Source of the DNA: Artocarpus heterophyllus
Taxonomy: Eukaryota > Streptophyta > Magnoliopsida > Rosales > Moraceae
Direction: 5' to 3'
Assembly (NCBI GenBank): GCA_025403435.1
Contig: CM046338.1
Span: 25,030,281-25,094,280, forward strand
DNA: 64,000 nt
Shown: positions 22,748-34,495 of the stretch, one piece after another
Layout: the number at the start of each line of letters is the position of its first letter
How positions within the stretch are numbered: position 1 is the first letter of the stretch
Notes under the pieces: model-generated
What the model saw: only the letters and a program-made list of their open reading frames with translations
What the model was told of the DNA's origin: nothing
The model's database searches: none
Program-made: the position numbers and the translations under genes

Positions 22748-23617
22748 CTCACTAGTATAGATAAGACATTAGATGATGGTCATAGAAACCGTCCTCTAAT
22801 ACAAAGTCATAATAGCTAGTGGACATTAGACGACAGTTATCAAGTGTTGTCTAATATTCACCTGGGTTGGAATTGGTCCGAGACGCGTATATTAGACGAC
22901 AATTTTTGCTTAAACCATCGACTAAAAATTATATTATAAAGGTAAATATATTGTTTACATTATAAATTTATTTATTATATAAATAAAAACTATTCACACA
23001 ATAAACAAAAAAGATAAATAAATAATTTACATAATAAATTTAATATTTATTATAAATATTTTTAAAACATGTTATTTGTTACAATTAATTTTAAACAAGA
23101 GACTTTTCCTATAATTTCCGCTTTATGAATCCGGTGTTTTTTTGGTTTTGTCTGGTTGTCGTTTTCGTTTATGTCACTTCCATGTTTTTCGATTGACGTC
23201 GTTTTTGGTATTTGTTGTTGTTTTGAAGTGCATATCGTTTTCTTCTATTGTCGTCTTATATTATGCTAATGTTTACTTGTTTTTAAGCCGCAGTCTCGTC
23301 GTTTTATCACGATGTCGTCGTTGTTTTATTATGCTGTCCGTCCTATTAACTGCGAATGTAGATGTTGTTGTTTTTGTTAATTGACCAGTGATATACTAGG
23401 AGTCTAGGACGCTATTGTTTTCAGGCCATTCCAGATAGTTGTCGTTTGAAATTTTTGGTGTCGTTTTGTTATTCCTATACTTTTATCAATTGTTGTCGTT
23501 TTTTGAAGGGTTGTCGTTTTGTTTTTTGTCGACTGTTTGAGTTGATTGATTTTTTATTTTTTAAACTTCCCAGAGTTATGACGTTTTGGAGCATGCTGTC
23601 GTTTTTACTTTGTAGTG
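22748..23617. mobile_element. CACTA-like transposon fragment
   Basis: The right end reads, on the minus strand, CACTACAAAGTAAAAACGAC, a good CACTA terminus. The next 500 bp carry many GTCGTTT motifs. The left part (22748-22925) begins CACTAGTATAG and repeats TTAGACGACAG/CATTAGATGATGG, the style of CACTA subterminal repeats. No transposase is seen. The left boundary is uncertain because the 3-bp target duplication does not match. The preceding 22387-22747 holds nothing I recognise. Confidence 0.5.
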
Positions 23618-23764
23618 CAATGATGTCTATCTCTCTCTTTTTTCTTTTTTTTTTCAATCCGTAATCACAACAAACGGACTTGTCGTTTCTACTCATTCGA
23701 AACGCAAATGTGCCTTGTGCGAATTGGACTCAAGGAAACTAGTGTCGGAGTATTCCGTGTGGAG

Positions 23765-24471
23765 TAGGGGTGAACAACGGACGGGTTTGTGGTTTTTGGG
23801 CGGGTGTGGGTCGGTTTTTTTAAGTGGCGGGTTGGCGATTAACCAACCCACAAACCGCCCATGGAGTGGCGGGCGGTTTCAGTTTGGGGGCGGGCGGGTG
23901 CGGCGGGTTGGGTCTACACTAATGTACAATATAATTTTTTGAGCTCTTTTTTATTAAAAAAAAAGTGAAGAAAATTTGTAGAAAATATAAGACGATAATG
24001 TATGAAGCATTCTCAACAACAACCAAGTTTGACGCCTAAAGACAATAACCATATTCACAACAAATTAAGAAACATAATCATTCATTGCAACAAGAAACAT
24101 CAACTACATATGAAGTGATGAACAAAGTCAAGAATTCTTGTTCTTCCATAAAACCTGTTCATTGGGTTCAAAAATAACAGGATACTACAGATGAAATGAT
24201 GAACAAAGTCAAATGTTCTTTTTCTTTTTAAAGAATGAGGAGTGGGAGAGGTTTAGATTAAGATTTTTTTTTTTTTTTTTAAGAATTAGGCGGGCGGGTT
24301 CGGGTTGAACCCACCCCCTAAAATTTAAAACCATACCCGCCCGCCAACATATGTAGGCGGGCGGGTTGAACCCGCCAATGGGCGGGTTGAACCCGCATAG
24401 TCTTTTTTTCGGGCGGGCCGAGGGCGGTTGCAGGCGGCCGGCGGTTGCGGGGCGGTTTTTGTGCACCCCTA
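23765..24471. mobile_element. Non-autonomous hAT-type element (707 bp)
   Basis: GTGTGGAG occurs on both sides (23757-23764 and 24472-24479), a perfect 8-bp target duplication. Termini are TAGGGGTGAACAA and, inward from the other end, TAGGGGTGCACAA. Both subterminal parts are GC-rich with GGCGGGTT/AACCCGCC motifs in opposite orientation, around a plain AT-rich middle without a transposase. Confidence 0.92.
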
Positions 24472-24479
24472 GTGTGGAG

Positions 24480-25356
24480 GACGAGGATGGAGGCTAAAAA
24501 ATTCTAGAAAATAAAAATGTGTTTGAGGGTGTATGAACATTTTTCTTAAAGGTTTTATTTGACCTTATTTATTCAAGTTTGTTAGAGAGTTTTTATGATA
24601 AATTATCCCAAGATATAACAAATACTTAAGCATTATATTTAGCAAGAATATAGTATTCTATAACAATATATGAATTCTGTAATAACTCTAGAGTTTATAA
24701 AAAGACAAGAGTGCCATTTGAAGAATGGTTACAACCAAACTAATCCATATAACCTTTACACAAGATACTTTATCAAATGTAAAGGTATCTCTTCGCTCGT
24801 AAAAGTATCTATTCGTGTCTCAATATATCTATTATAACGGATGTGTTTGTTGCTAATTAATTTTCAAATTTGTATGAAAGCACAGAACTAATGAATATAC
24901 CGGTTTGAAATATGTCTAAAGACACAACCATGGCGCTATGCTCTCTATGCAAATTTTGCACATGTTATAGCGGTGGAAGCCGCAGTGCTAACGCTTTTTC
25001 AAACGGGCGTTGCGGCCTCTAATATGGGCGCCGTGGTGCTCGAGCTAATTTAAACACGTTAAAAATGTATTTTTCAACTTATATTACAATCTCTCCAACA
25101 ACTAGTCTGGTCTTTTGTGTCTTGTCACATCAGTCTTATATCACGTCGGGTATACTCTATTCAAAATATGATCAAGCGTTCGAGGCTTTTTCTATCCATG
25201 AGGTGCTTTAAAGTACAAGGATCGGCTGGAGGGCCATAAAAATTTGTTATTTATATTGATCAGTATTGTCACAAGTCAAAACTTCTTGTTGCTACCAAGG
25301 AAATAACTCAAAATGAACTGATAATTTGCTCTTTTTTTTCTTCTTCTTTTTATTAG
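24480..25356. other. Gene-free stretch before the splicing-factor pseudogene
   Basis: I see no gene or clear repeat. A short GC-richer patch at 24940-25050 is unexplained. Diverged upstream exons of the CRM pseudogene could lie here, but none is recognisable. Confidence 0.4.
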
Positions 25357-26204
25357 GGAAGGAGGGAGTCACTCACAAAGTGTAAGATGATATCCATAAT
25401 CATTGGAAGCGAGCTGAAGCTGTAAGGATCAAGTGTTTGGGCGTGCCAACTGTTGATATGGATAATGTCCGCTTTCACCTTGAGGTTTGGAATTCTTGTA
25501 GTTTCATAATATATGTGTTATTTTAAGTTCTTGGATTTTCAGAAACTATTAGCTGATATGGATCTTAGTGCTGCTCTAGGAAAAATCTGCCGGAAAAATA
25601 GTTTACCGGCACATCAATGTCCTGCTTCTCTACCGGGGTCGAAACTATGATCCCAAGAATCGACCTGTTATACCTCTAATGCTGTGGAAGCCCTATGCAC
25701 CCATTTACCCGAAGCTTGTGAAGAATGTTGCTGATGGCTTAACATTTGAGGAAACCAAGAAGCTTGTCAAACTTGTTGTTTGGAGTTTTGGATGATTTTT
25801 TTTTCCTTTCATTGACTTTGTTTTTCATTATAATGTACGGAGAGTAAAAGGTCAATGGCGTGGAACACGGTTTAAATGACTCAAACCTTGTCGGTGAATT
25901 CGTTTGGTGCAGCCAGGAACGGCGTTTATGTGAATGTTGTAGAGAGAGTGAGGGAGGCCTTTGAGACCGAAGAGGTGGTGAGACTAGACTGCAAACATGT
26001 TGGTACTAGTGACTGCAAAAGGATAGGTGTGAAACTAAGGGTATGACACTCACTTGAAACTTGCACTGGGCTATAGAAGTTATCTTTGGTAATTTTTAGT
26101 GGTTTTGGGTTTCTATTCTAATCCAAGCTTATGGCTTTTATTTTATTTTATTTATTTATTTATCCAGGATCTGGTACCCTGTGTGCCTATATTGTTCAAC
26201 AGGG
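25357..26204 (+). pseudogene. CRS2-associated factor (CRM domain) pseudogene
   Basis: Four exon pieces read as CRS2-associated factor 1/2, which helps splice chloroplast group II introns. 25357-25484 reads DDIHNHWKRAEAVRIKCLGV; 25592-25795 reads RHINVLLLYRGRNYDPK and continues through the LTFEET region; 25918-26040 reads VRLDCKHVGTSDCKRIGVK; 26168-26204 reads DLVPCVPILF. A TAA stop lies in the first piece at about 25382, and the second runs into a TGA at 25793. The acceptor before the second piece is degraded, and both the N-terminal exons with the targeting peptide and the C-terminus are missing. Intron positions are kept, so it came from DNA duplication rather than reverse transcription. 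The functional copy must be elsewhere. Confidence 0.85.
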
Positions 26205-27283
26205 GAAAACAGAAACCAACGAGACTGATGAGGATTGATGGAAATTAAACTTTCACGTCCGCAAATGGTTGATTGTGATTCAAGAATTTCCTGAACTAAG
26301 GCCGTTCCAACTTCCATGCCGGCTCGCCAAATCAGTGGTTGATTTGTTTCATGTCTGGCTCATAGTTCTCAATCACTCGGCGGGATCAGAGAAGAGAGAC
26401 CCTTCCACATTATCTGATGACTCTCGAACGTTTTATCAACGATTCCATTTCAACATATTGTTTGGCTAGCCTAGATGTAGAATTTAGTTGACCTATATCG
26501 TTCCCTTTTTCATTGAGGGAAGTGCATACATGCAAACTAGGGTCGTCTTAAGGTTGGTGCATTTAGGACACAAAACTCCTCAGCGTTACCTTGCCCATCA
26601 TATAAAAGACAAACTTGAATATCATTGTGGTTAAGTTTATATCATTTTGCCCCTTCTTATTTTCAATGCTTTTATACAATGTTTGACAAACCTAGTTTCA
26701 ACTCAAATAGTATAAAGCTTTCACATGATATAGTGAAAAGCAAAAGCATATTGTAGTGTAAAGCTCTCACATACTACAGTACTTTCAGTTCTAATTCTCA
26801 ACTTCAACTCACTTCACAAACACTCTATTAGCAATTGTCATAAACTTTACTAAACAAGCGGATCTTTGAACCTTTAATTGGTAATGGTACATACTATATT
26901 GATGAATCAAATGTAAAGAAGTTAGTGTTGTTTGTAATGCTGTGCTTCAGCCTAGATATAAAAGCAAGTGATAAGAACTATATATTAACTAGATAACAGA
27001 ACAATACATATGCTTCACGTACAATGAGTTGAAGGAAGCGCACAAAGAGAAGCCAGTGAAAAAGTTTGATTTTAATCTTTAATCAACATGCTTAAATCTC
27101 CTGGCTAGATTATATTGAGCTTAATTCATTCATTGTCCTCCCAAACAATTCAAAGGACAATGGCGTTCTGAAAATTTAAGCAAGCTATAAAACACTCGCG
27201 TAGCTAACATTTACATAGAATGCTTAATGGGATAAACTTCAATCTTCATGTAGTTCAACCGAGTCAACCTTACTTGTTAAGTT
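26205..27283. other. Intergenic stretch with one small MITE-like repeat
   Basis: No gene. 26680-26828 resembles the small inverted-repeat family best seen at 46486-46680 (TGTTTGACAAAC at the left, CACAAACACTC at the right, and GTGTAAAGCTCTCACATACTA inside on the opposite strand). The last bases are the 3' flank of the phosphatase gene. Confidence 0.5.
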
Positions 27284-29787
27284 CTACGGTGAGAAAAGAA
27301 TCTTCCTCAGTTCATGTCTCCTCTCAGCAACACATTCTGAACCAGCCAATGAGGTTATCCAAACTTGATCAGACCTTACTGGCTCATCATCATCATTCCT
27401 GTGCCAGCTCCAGAAGGCATGAGTTGAGTTCACAAAGCTGAGCTCGCCGTGGCCGAAACTTGCTTCACGGAATTCGGACCACTCGGGTTGTGGGTTTATG
27501 TATCTGATAATTTTCCCAAGGGTTTATCTCAATTAAGTCAGGACTTAATAAAAATGAATAAAGAAAAGAAGCTAACTTCTAAATGTTGAAATTATTATCT
27601 AAAGCCATCCATGCAAAATGTTAATTAGTAAAATAGACTTCCTAAGCAAAAGTCTTAGGACTCTTTTACTCCAAGCATGAGAGACCTGAACAAAGTTTTT
27701 TTTTTATGTTTTATTTTTCAGTGATTGATATTTTAGAGCTCATAACAAATAAAGTCATACCTGTGAGCTAAGCCTTCTCTGTTCCCTCCATCACCAATGG
27801 TTATGTGAACAGCGCCACAAGGATCTGATATTCCATTGTTGACTCGTTTCTGTCAAACAGAAACATACTGTTAAAGAAAAGGGGCGTGGATTTAAGATTT
27901 AGAGAAATAAATAACAAAACAACCATAGGCATACCGTTCGTTCGTAAGCATGAACATGGCCTGCAAGAACTATATCCACACTAGCAGCATAAAGCAAAGG
28001 CTCCATCGTTGCCATCATATGATCTCCCTCGCCTTGGTGAGCACGGTTGCTGTTGTACCATGGCACATGGAATAGCACAACAAGCCACGGCGTCTTTTTC
28101 CGGTCCACCTTTAGTAGGTCACTCTATTTGACAAGAATGGCAAGAGAATCCCAGTTTATCCCACCACGTCTTCGTTGATTTATACCGAGTAAAAATGTAT
28201 TTATTTTGCAAAGAAGAAGGAATTTTGTTAACTAACCTTCAACCATCTGTATTGATCAGAGTGTTCATCATAATCAGTGTATGAGCCAAGCATGCTAACA
28301 TGAATTCCTGCAACGTCGAAAGAGTAGTAAAGATTCGAACTCGAGCCACTCTCCTCATATGGCATCTTCCACCTAGCATTGTACGATTTGAAACCATCCT
28401 TGATGAGTGGAATGTATTCCTTTTCATGATTCCCTTGTGTCACCATCCACGGCCTTGCACTTGCAAGAGGCTGCACCAGCTCACCAAAAGTGTCCCACTT
28501 GCCTTGTACATAGTCGGCATACGAGAGGTCTCCAGGAAGTAAATGCACATCATAATTGCACTGATCAATGTGGTCTAGTGTTGACTTCGTCCATCCAGTT
28601 TGTCCCAGATCCCCCGCCACAGCAACGGTAACCGGGAACTGAGCTGGCGGGGTCTTGAACTGAAACTCGGGGCCTTGTCTTCCACACCGGTAATAGTAAA
28701 CGGTGTTCTGTACCAAAGGTCCAATGACAGTATGGTGTATCTTTCCTGAACTGTAGAACAGGTAATCATAAGAGGTGCTCTCCCCCTGAGATGCAGAGAT
28801 GTATTTTCCGGGTGATGTCCCGTATTCAACAACAGGCGGAGCAAATTTGTCATCGGTGACCCACGTGATTCGCATGTGTCCGTTGCCGGCCAGAGAGATG
28901 TGAACCTGAAATTCGCATTTGTGTTGCAAAAGTACAATAGAATAAATCTCTACCACAAGTAAACAGGAAGAGCTTGAGAAAAATGTAAGCAAAGTAACAA
29001 GCTAAATGTCGAACAATATTATAGTTCCAACTTTGACAAACGAATATCAACATACAAAGTATAGAACATCCTACCCAATTTAGAACTTCTAATCCATAAG
29101 CCCCTTTTTTTCCTTTATGATTTTTTTTTTTTTTTTGAATATGGTGGGATTTGAACTCTATAATTGAGTGTGGAGATATTGTTAGGATACAGCTAAATTG
29201 ATAATTTTTAACCTTTTCTCTTTTGAAACATTGTTGGTCTCAAGTCCTATGCATCTAATTATTATAAAAAAAGAAACAATTTTGATTACGTTATTCAGAT
29301 TTTTTTTAAAAAAAATGCAGCAAAAGGAAAGTAGCTAGCTCTTCTTCTCTTGGACACACCCCATTCATTATCCAAAATTATTTGTACAATCCATTAACCT
29401 AAAACATCAAAACCAATTTACCAATTGATAAAACATGAGAGAGAGATCTCAGAAACTCAATAGGTAAACCATTTTTAGACAGAAAACAGTGAGGCCAAAA
29501 AATACACAAGCAAGCAAAATTAAATCAGATCAAAAGAAACCCAACTCAAAACAGCCAAAACCCAGTAAAATCCGATTGTTTCCCGAGAAAATCTGAAGAC
29601 AACAAGAGTAGCAATGAGGTCAAACTGACACACCCACCTGCTGGGGATAAGAAGAAGGTCTTTTCGTCCATGGGAAGTGAAGTGTCTTCCGAGGAAGAGG
29701 TCGAACGTATTCAGCTTCGACAGTGACAACAACGGAAGAGATTATACTCAAGCAAAGTACAGCCAAGAACATGAATTTTGGGTCCAT
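27284..29787 (-). CDS. PAP: Purple acid phosphatase (PAP18/PAP22-like)
   Basis: There are five exons, 29787-29638, 28905-28237, 28123-27935, 27849-27761 and 27503-27284, all with GT/AG introns, giving 438 residues, the usual size of the single-domain plant group. The enzyme hydrolyses phosphate monoesters with a Fe(III)-metal(II) centre and is usually secreted or vacuolar. The first 25 residues form a signal peptide ending near VEA. A fibronectin-like N-domain spans about 51-135. All five metal-ligand motifs are present: GDLG (148-151), GDLSY (175-179), GNHE (208-211), VLFH (289-292) and GHVHAY (328-333). No lesion is seen. The exact paralog number is uncertain. Confidence 0.95.
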
Positions 29788-31898
29788 TATCGTTTTTTCT
29801 CTGCAAAGTCCGTGATAATAAGGATCGGTTTTTCTTTTAATTTGTCTCCGACCGATATTTTAAGTCTGTTTCGGAATCTCCTTTGGTGAAATTACTAAAC
29901 TACCTTTGTCGTGTTAAGACTGTTGGGGTTTTGCTTTTTGTCGTTTTTGGTGTGTGATTGGATGACTTTACTTGTTGTCTACGCATGTGCCGTGCGACAC
30001 GGTCAGAAAAAGTTTGAAACAGGAGTCCTATCCCTCTAACAAAAGTCCAACTACTTTTTCTAACTCTAATTTTTTTTTATTTTCTCGTACTGTGTTGAGT
30101 GTTTTGAAGGGATTTGTTATTAATTTATTTGCAAGTTGGAAATGAATCTGAATCGATGAAGATCACTACTAAAAGAGTTAGGGACGTCCAGCGCACTGCA
30201 AGTTAAAACCAAAAGTATTAAAACATATTAGAGAAAACATCGTAAATTTTGTTTGACAAACTTATAAGGTATTTGATAATTATAGTTAAAACTATAGTTG
30301 TCGTAATCAAATGATGTAAAGCTCTAACATATTATACTAAAATGCAAAAGATTGTTATAGTATATAATTTTTACATGCTATAGTGTTTTGAACCAACTCG
30401 TAATTTCAACACATTTCTCAAACATCCTATTGATAAGTTTCAACTGTGTAAATCTCTTACATCCTATAGTGTAAAGTAAAAACTTGCTATAATATAAAGC
30501 TTTTATATATTACAATGTTTTAATTCTAATCATATATTACTAAACACCCTCGTAAAAATGTTGGTTGGAACAACTATTTGTGAAACATGCTCGCAAACAG
30601 GGGTTTTTCTTTGATGCAAATTAATGATAGAATTTTTGTTGGTAGGACCAACGGAGCAGTATAGGCAATTAAACATAATTGTTTCAACTGTTAAGTTATA
30701 TTATAATCAGGTTAGTTGAGCTAAAAAATGTTTAATCTCAACATCAAAGACTTAACTTAAGTCACAATGGAACATTTTTGATATACCTTTGGAGTGTTTA
30801 ATATTAAAAATAATTAAGTTAGTTGATGATGCTTAGGGTCTCCTATAGCCACTTTGAAGAAGTTATATGCTGTTTGAAAGAATGATTCTAACCATCAGTT
30901 ATAACTGTAAACAATAAAAAGTTATCACATGTCATAGTAAAAAAGAAAAACTACAATATAAAATTTTCATATGTTATAGTTTTCAAACCAAAACCATTAA
31001 TTCCAACCGTTCTTCTAATTGAATAAGGCCTGGTATTGCTTACATTTGTGTTCCGGGTCTTTACTTCAATATACGAAGTTAGATTGCTCGTACGTATCCG
31101 GTAGTCAGAATATTTAGCATTTTTGTGGATATAAATGTTACCACAAATCAAAGTCAAGAAAAATTGTGGCATAATCTTTTTTTAAAATGTGGATAAATAT
31201 ATATACATATTAAAAGGAATTCAAGGCTTTGGTTTTTTAGTCTTCTAAAGTGACGGAAAATAATTATGGATGTTCACGGATCAAATAATACAAATTAAAG
31301 GTCAATTAGTACATATTGAATTGAGAAAATCTTCATTTAAAACAAATCCATGAACACCTCAATGAATTGGATTTTATGGATTTACATATTGAGCCTTTAA
31401 ATTTATTAAAAAACTAGCAATTAAATTAACATAGTATAACATAACATATTTTAATAAAATTCAATTTATTACAACTCAATAGAATGCAAGTATTTGTTAA
31501 TAAACTAAATTGTAGCATTTCAAATCATTATAACTAACAAATTTAAATAAACTTTGACATGAGTGAATAATATTAATCTTTGTAATTGAGCTAACTTTTT
31601 TTTTTTTTAAAGCATAAAAATTTTAGACACGTTGCCGTAAAAGTATAAGTTTATATATTAATTAAAATTTTATGTGTGTATACATACATATGTATATATG
31701 TAATTTGTATAATATATAATTCGGATTCACGGATTATACTACTTAGGAAATACTCAATCTATAATCTAATCCATATATTAATCTATATTTTTTATAATCC
31801 AAATCAAATCTGGTGGATTGGATTGGATTAAACAGATTAAACGAACATGCAAGAAGAGAATCATTTTTTCTTTGTGTTGGTGCCATTTTTTTTTTTTT
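29788..31898. other. Gene-free spacer with MITE-like remnants
   Basis: No gene. 30268-30550 and about 30868-31020 carry the GTGTAAAGCTCT/ATATGTTATAGT motifs of the small MITE family (compare 46486-46680). 31264-31850 starts with GGATGTTCACGGAT and ends with AAACGAACAT, weak inverted ends suggesting another hAT-like remnant. The 29788-29900 stretch probably contains the phosphatase promoter. Confidence 0.45.
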
Positions 31899-32257
31899 GG
31901 CTTAATCTCATTGACACCCCTTAAACTTTAGAGTTATTCTCAATTTGCTCTTAAACTTTAAAAACTCTCCTTTTGCCCCTTAAATTTTGATTTAGTCTCA
32001 CTTAACCCCATTTGTTAGAATTTGCGTTAAAATTAGACTAAACAAAAATTTAAGGGTGGTCACTATGTCTTTTTCTATTTATTTTTAACAGAATTTTTAG
32101 AAAAAAGATCACGTGATCACACTACCCTTTTTCCAGTTGATTTTAATGAAAATTCTTACAAAAAGGTTAAGTGGGATTAAAATCAAAATTCAATGAGCAA
32201 CATGGAAGTTTTTAAAGTTTGGGACACAAACTATGATGGCGTTAATAAAATTAATCC
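31899..32257. mobile_element. Inverted-repeat element (359 bp), long-TIR family
   Basis: Both ends read GGCTTAAT.../GGATTAAT... inward and match over about 120 bp, with 'CCTTAAACTTT' and 'CACTTAACC' blocks in opposite orientation on the two arms. It resembles the larger elements at 40089-40888 and 47250-47998 but is more diverged. It sits next to a T-run, so the target duplication cannot be judged. Confidence 0.65.
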
Positions 32258-34495
32258 TTTTTAAAAAATGATTGTTCCTCTAAGAGTAAGATGATTTATT
32301 TCTCATAAAACCATTGGATTGATAAGATTAGAGAGCAAAGATCAACCATAGCCCCCAAAATAATATATATCACACCATTTCATCAAACTAGAGAGCAACC
32401 ACTACCTTAGAACTTGTCATAGCCGTCATAGCCCCTCCCCCACCAGACCATAAAGACGTGTTGCCCTACCATCTAGAGCTAATCGTTGCCCCCTCCTCCC
32501 AACTCTGAAACTTACTAAAACTTGACAAAGTCTACAGCAATTTGTGAAGCTTTGAATTAGACTATAGCCATAATTTGTGAATATTCTATATATTGTTTAA
32601 AATGATAATATTAAACTAATTACTATAAAATTACATGATAAAAAAATGACATTATTATGTTAATTACTTGAGTGTTTTAGTTTCACAAGTTTAGTCTAGT
32701 TCAGCTCAGTATGAGTATCTATTATAGTTTGTCTTAGTATTTAGTAAAACATTCAATTTGAACTAAACTGACAATTCAAACTAACTTTTACTATCAACTT
32801 AAAATTCAAACTCCCCGTCTATTTCAACATTTTAATCAATATTAAATAATAATTTCATTCATGCATATTTGCATTTATCATTGTAGACGTTGGATCTACA
32901 ATTGAATTTAATCAGATTAAAACAATAATCGTTAATTTGTCGGGTAATTTGGTCCCTCAAATTAGTGTTATTAGGCTTTAACAAGCTTCACAAATAGAAT
33001 TAGTAAACCATTCACAATAAAAGCTAGACCAAAAAGTTGAGAATAAGAAAATAAGTACGAGAAAATAAAGATACCAAACACCAGATTTAGAATTGTTCAC
33101 TTTGTAATTAGAGATACGTCAATTATTGTTCTTTAAAAAAATGTTGAGAATGAGTACAAAATACAAGTATTTAAGCATGAAATGGATGGATTTTTGAGAA
33201 TGTAGTTCTGGAGAGATTTCGGCAGAGTTTCGACACAAGAGAGTAGATTCAGATCCTTCAAATGGTGTTTTTGGTCTCAATTAGAGAGCTTCTTTGCAAG
33301 ATCGTGGGCCTCAACCAATGGAAAGAGTGGATCTAATGATACTCAAAATAATGAGACATGTGTCGGTCTATAATTGGGTGCAAGTCTTAGACCATAATCC
33401 TATGTTCTACTTTATGATTTAGTGGGCGTCTTTCTGAATCAGTCGAGACTAACGAGTTGAAAGAAATAAACTACTAGCTATTACCAAAAGATAGAAATCC
33501 TATGATCGAACCAATGGAACCCTCCAGAAGAATGAACACTTCCATCAGACAGTTATCTTTATTGGCATTGGGGAAACGTGAAATGCCTTCACCGTGTTCG
33601 ATTGGCTAGAATCACACGATAGGCCTCATGAGTTGGGCCTCTCCCTAACGATTTGGGTCTATTCAAATCATACCCTAACAATAATTTAACATTATTATTT
33701 TATATTAATTTTCAATTAAATAACCTCTTTTACATATTTTATATTTTATTTTCAATTAAATAAATTTGGGAAATTTTAATAAATGCCATGTTTTAATATT
33801 TACTTTTTATCAACGTCACACATATTCATTTGTGGCATAACTTAGCATGTAATATGAATTAAAGTGTGGTATAAATATTTTTATATGTGACATAAATAAA
33901 CACAACTTTTAAAAGTATGGCATAACATATAATTTTCTCAAAAAACTTTTTATGCTTTAAATTAGAGATATCAATACCTGTCTAAACATAAATTTGGTTT
34001 GAATCTCTTGTTCAGATTAACACTTTAACTTCATATCCAAATGCTAGTTTGGATTACTTTTTAAACTATACAACTCAATTTTTTTTTGTTTAAACAAAAA
34101 AATTTGAACATAAATAATTTGAACAAGCGAACCAGTGTAATCATGGTTATTTTTGAGGTATTATAAAAATTCTTTAAATTTTAATTTTATCGCAATTATT
34201 TGCCATTATTATTTTTGAGGAAGTTTCATAAATGTTATCTTAGTAAGATTTACTTTTATAACTGATACGTTCGTTCATTTGTTCATTTATGATGTAATAT
34301 AACATGTAATATAAATTATAAATTATAACTTGAAGTTACCCCTTTTTTAACATCACTAAAATTCATTTGGGTCGGCTTTTGAACATTTATGGCCCGACAG
34401 CAGATATATGGGTCAAACCCGAGAAGCCCTAAATTCCCAATTCAATTGAAAATGTCCATCTTTAGCTCCAAGGAGAGAGAAAGAGCAAGAGTAGA
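32258..34495. other. Gene-free spacer upstream of LFR
   Basis: No gene. 33180-33680 is GC-richer, unique-looking sequence, possibly an old LTR piece, which I cannot assign. 34200-34340 loosely repeats motifs of the MITE at 33770-33945. The last 130 bp before 34496 contain GGCCCGACAG and are likely the LFR core promoter and leader. Confidence 0.4.
33770..33945. mobile_element. Small MITE, same family as 61733-61990
   Basis: Shares the blocks TTTGTGGCATAA, ACATGTAATATGAAT-like and GTGTGGTATAAAT/GTATGGCATAAC with 61733-61990. Boundaries are approximate and no target duplication was identified. Confidence 0.5.

Noticed and set aside
31264..31850. Another hAT transposon
   Set aside because: The ends are only weakly inverted and no 8-bp duplication was found, so it is mentioned only as a possible remnant.
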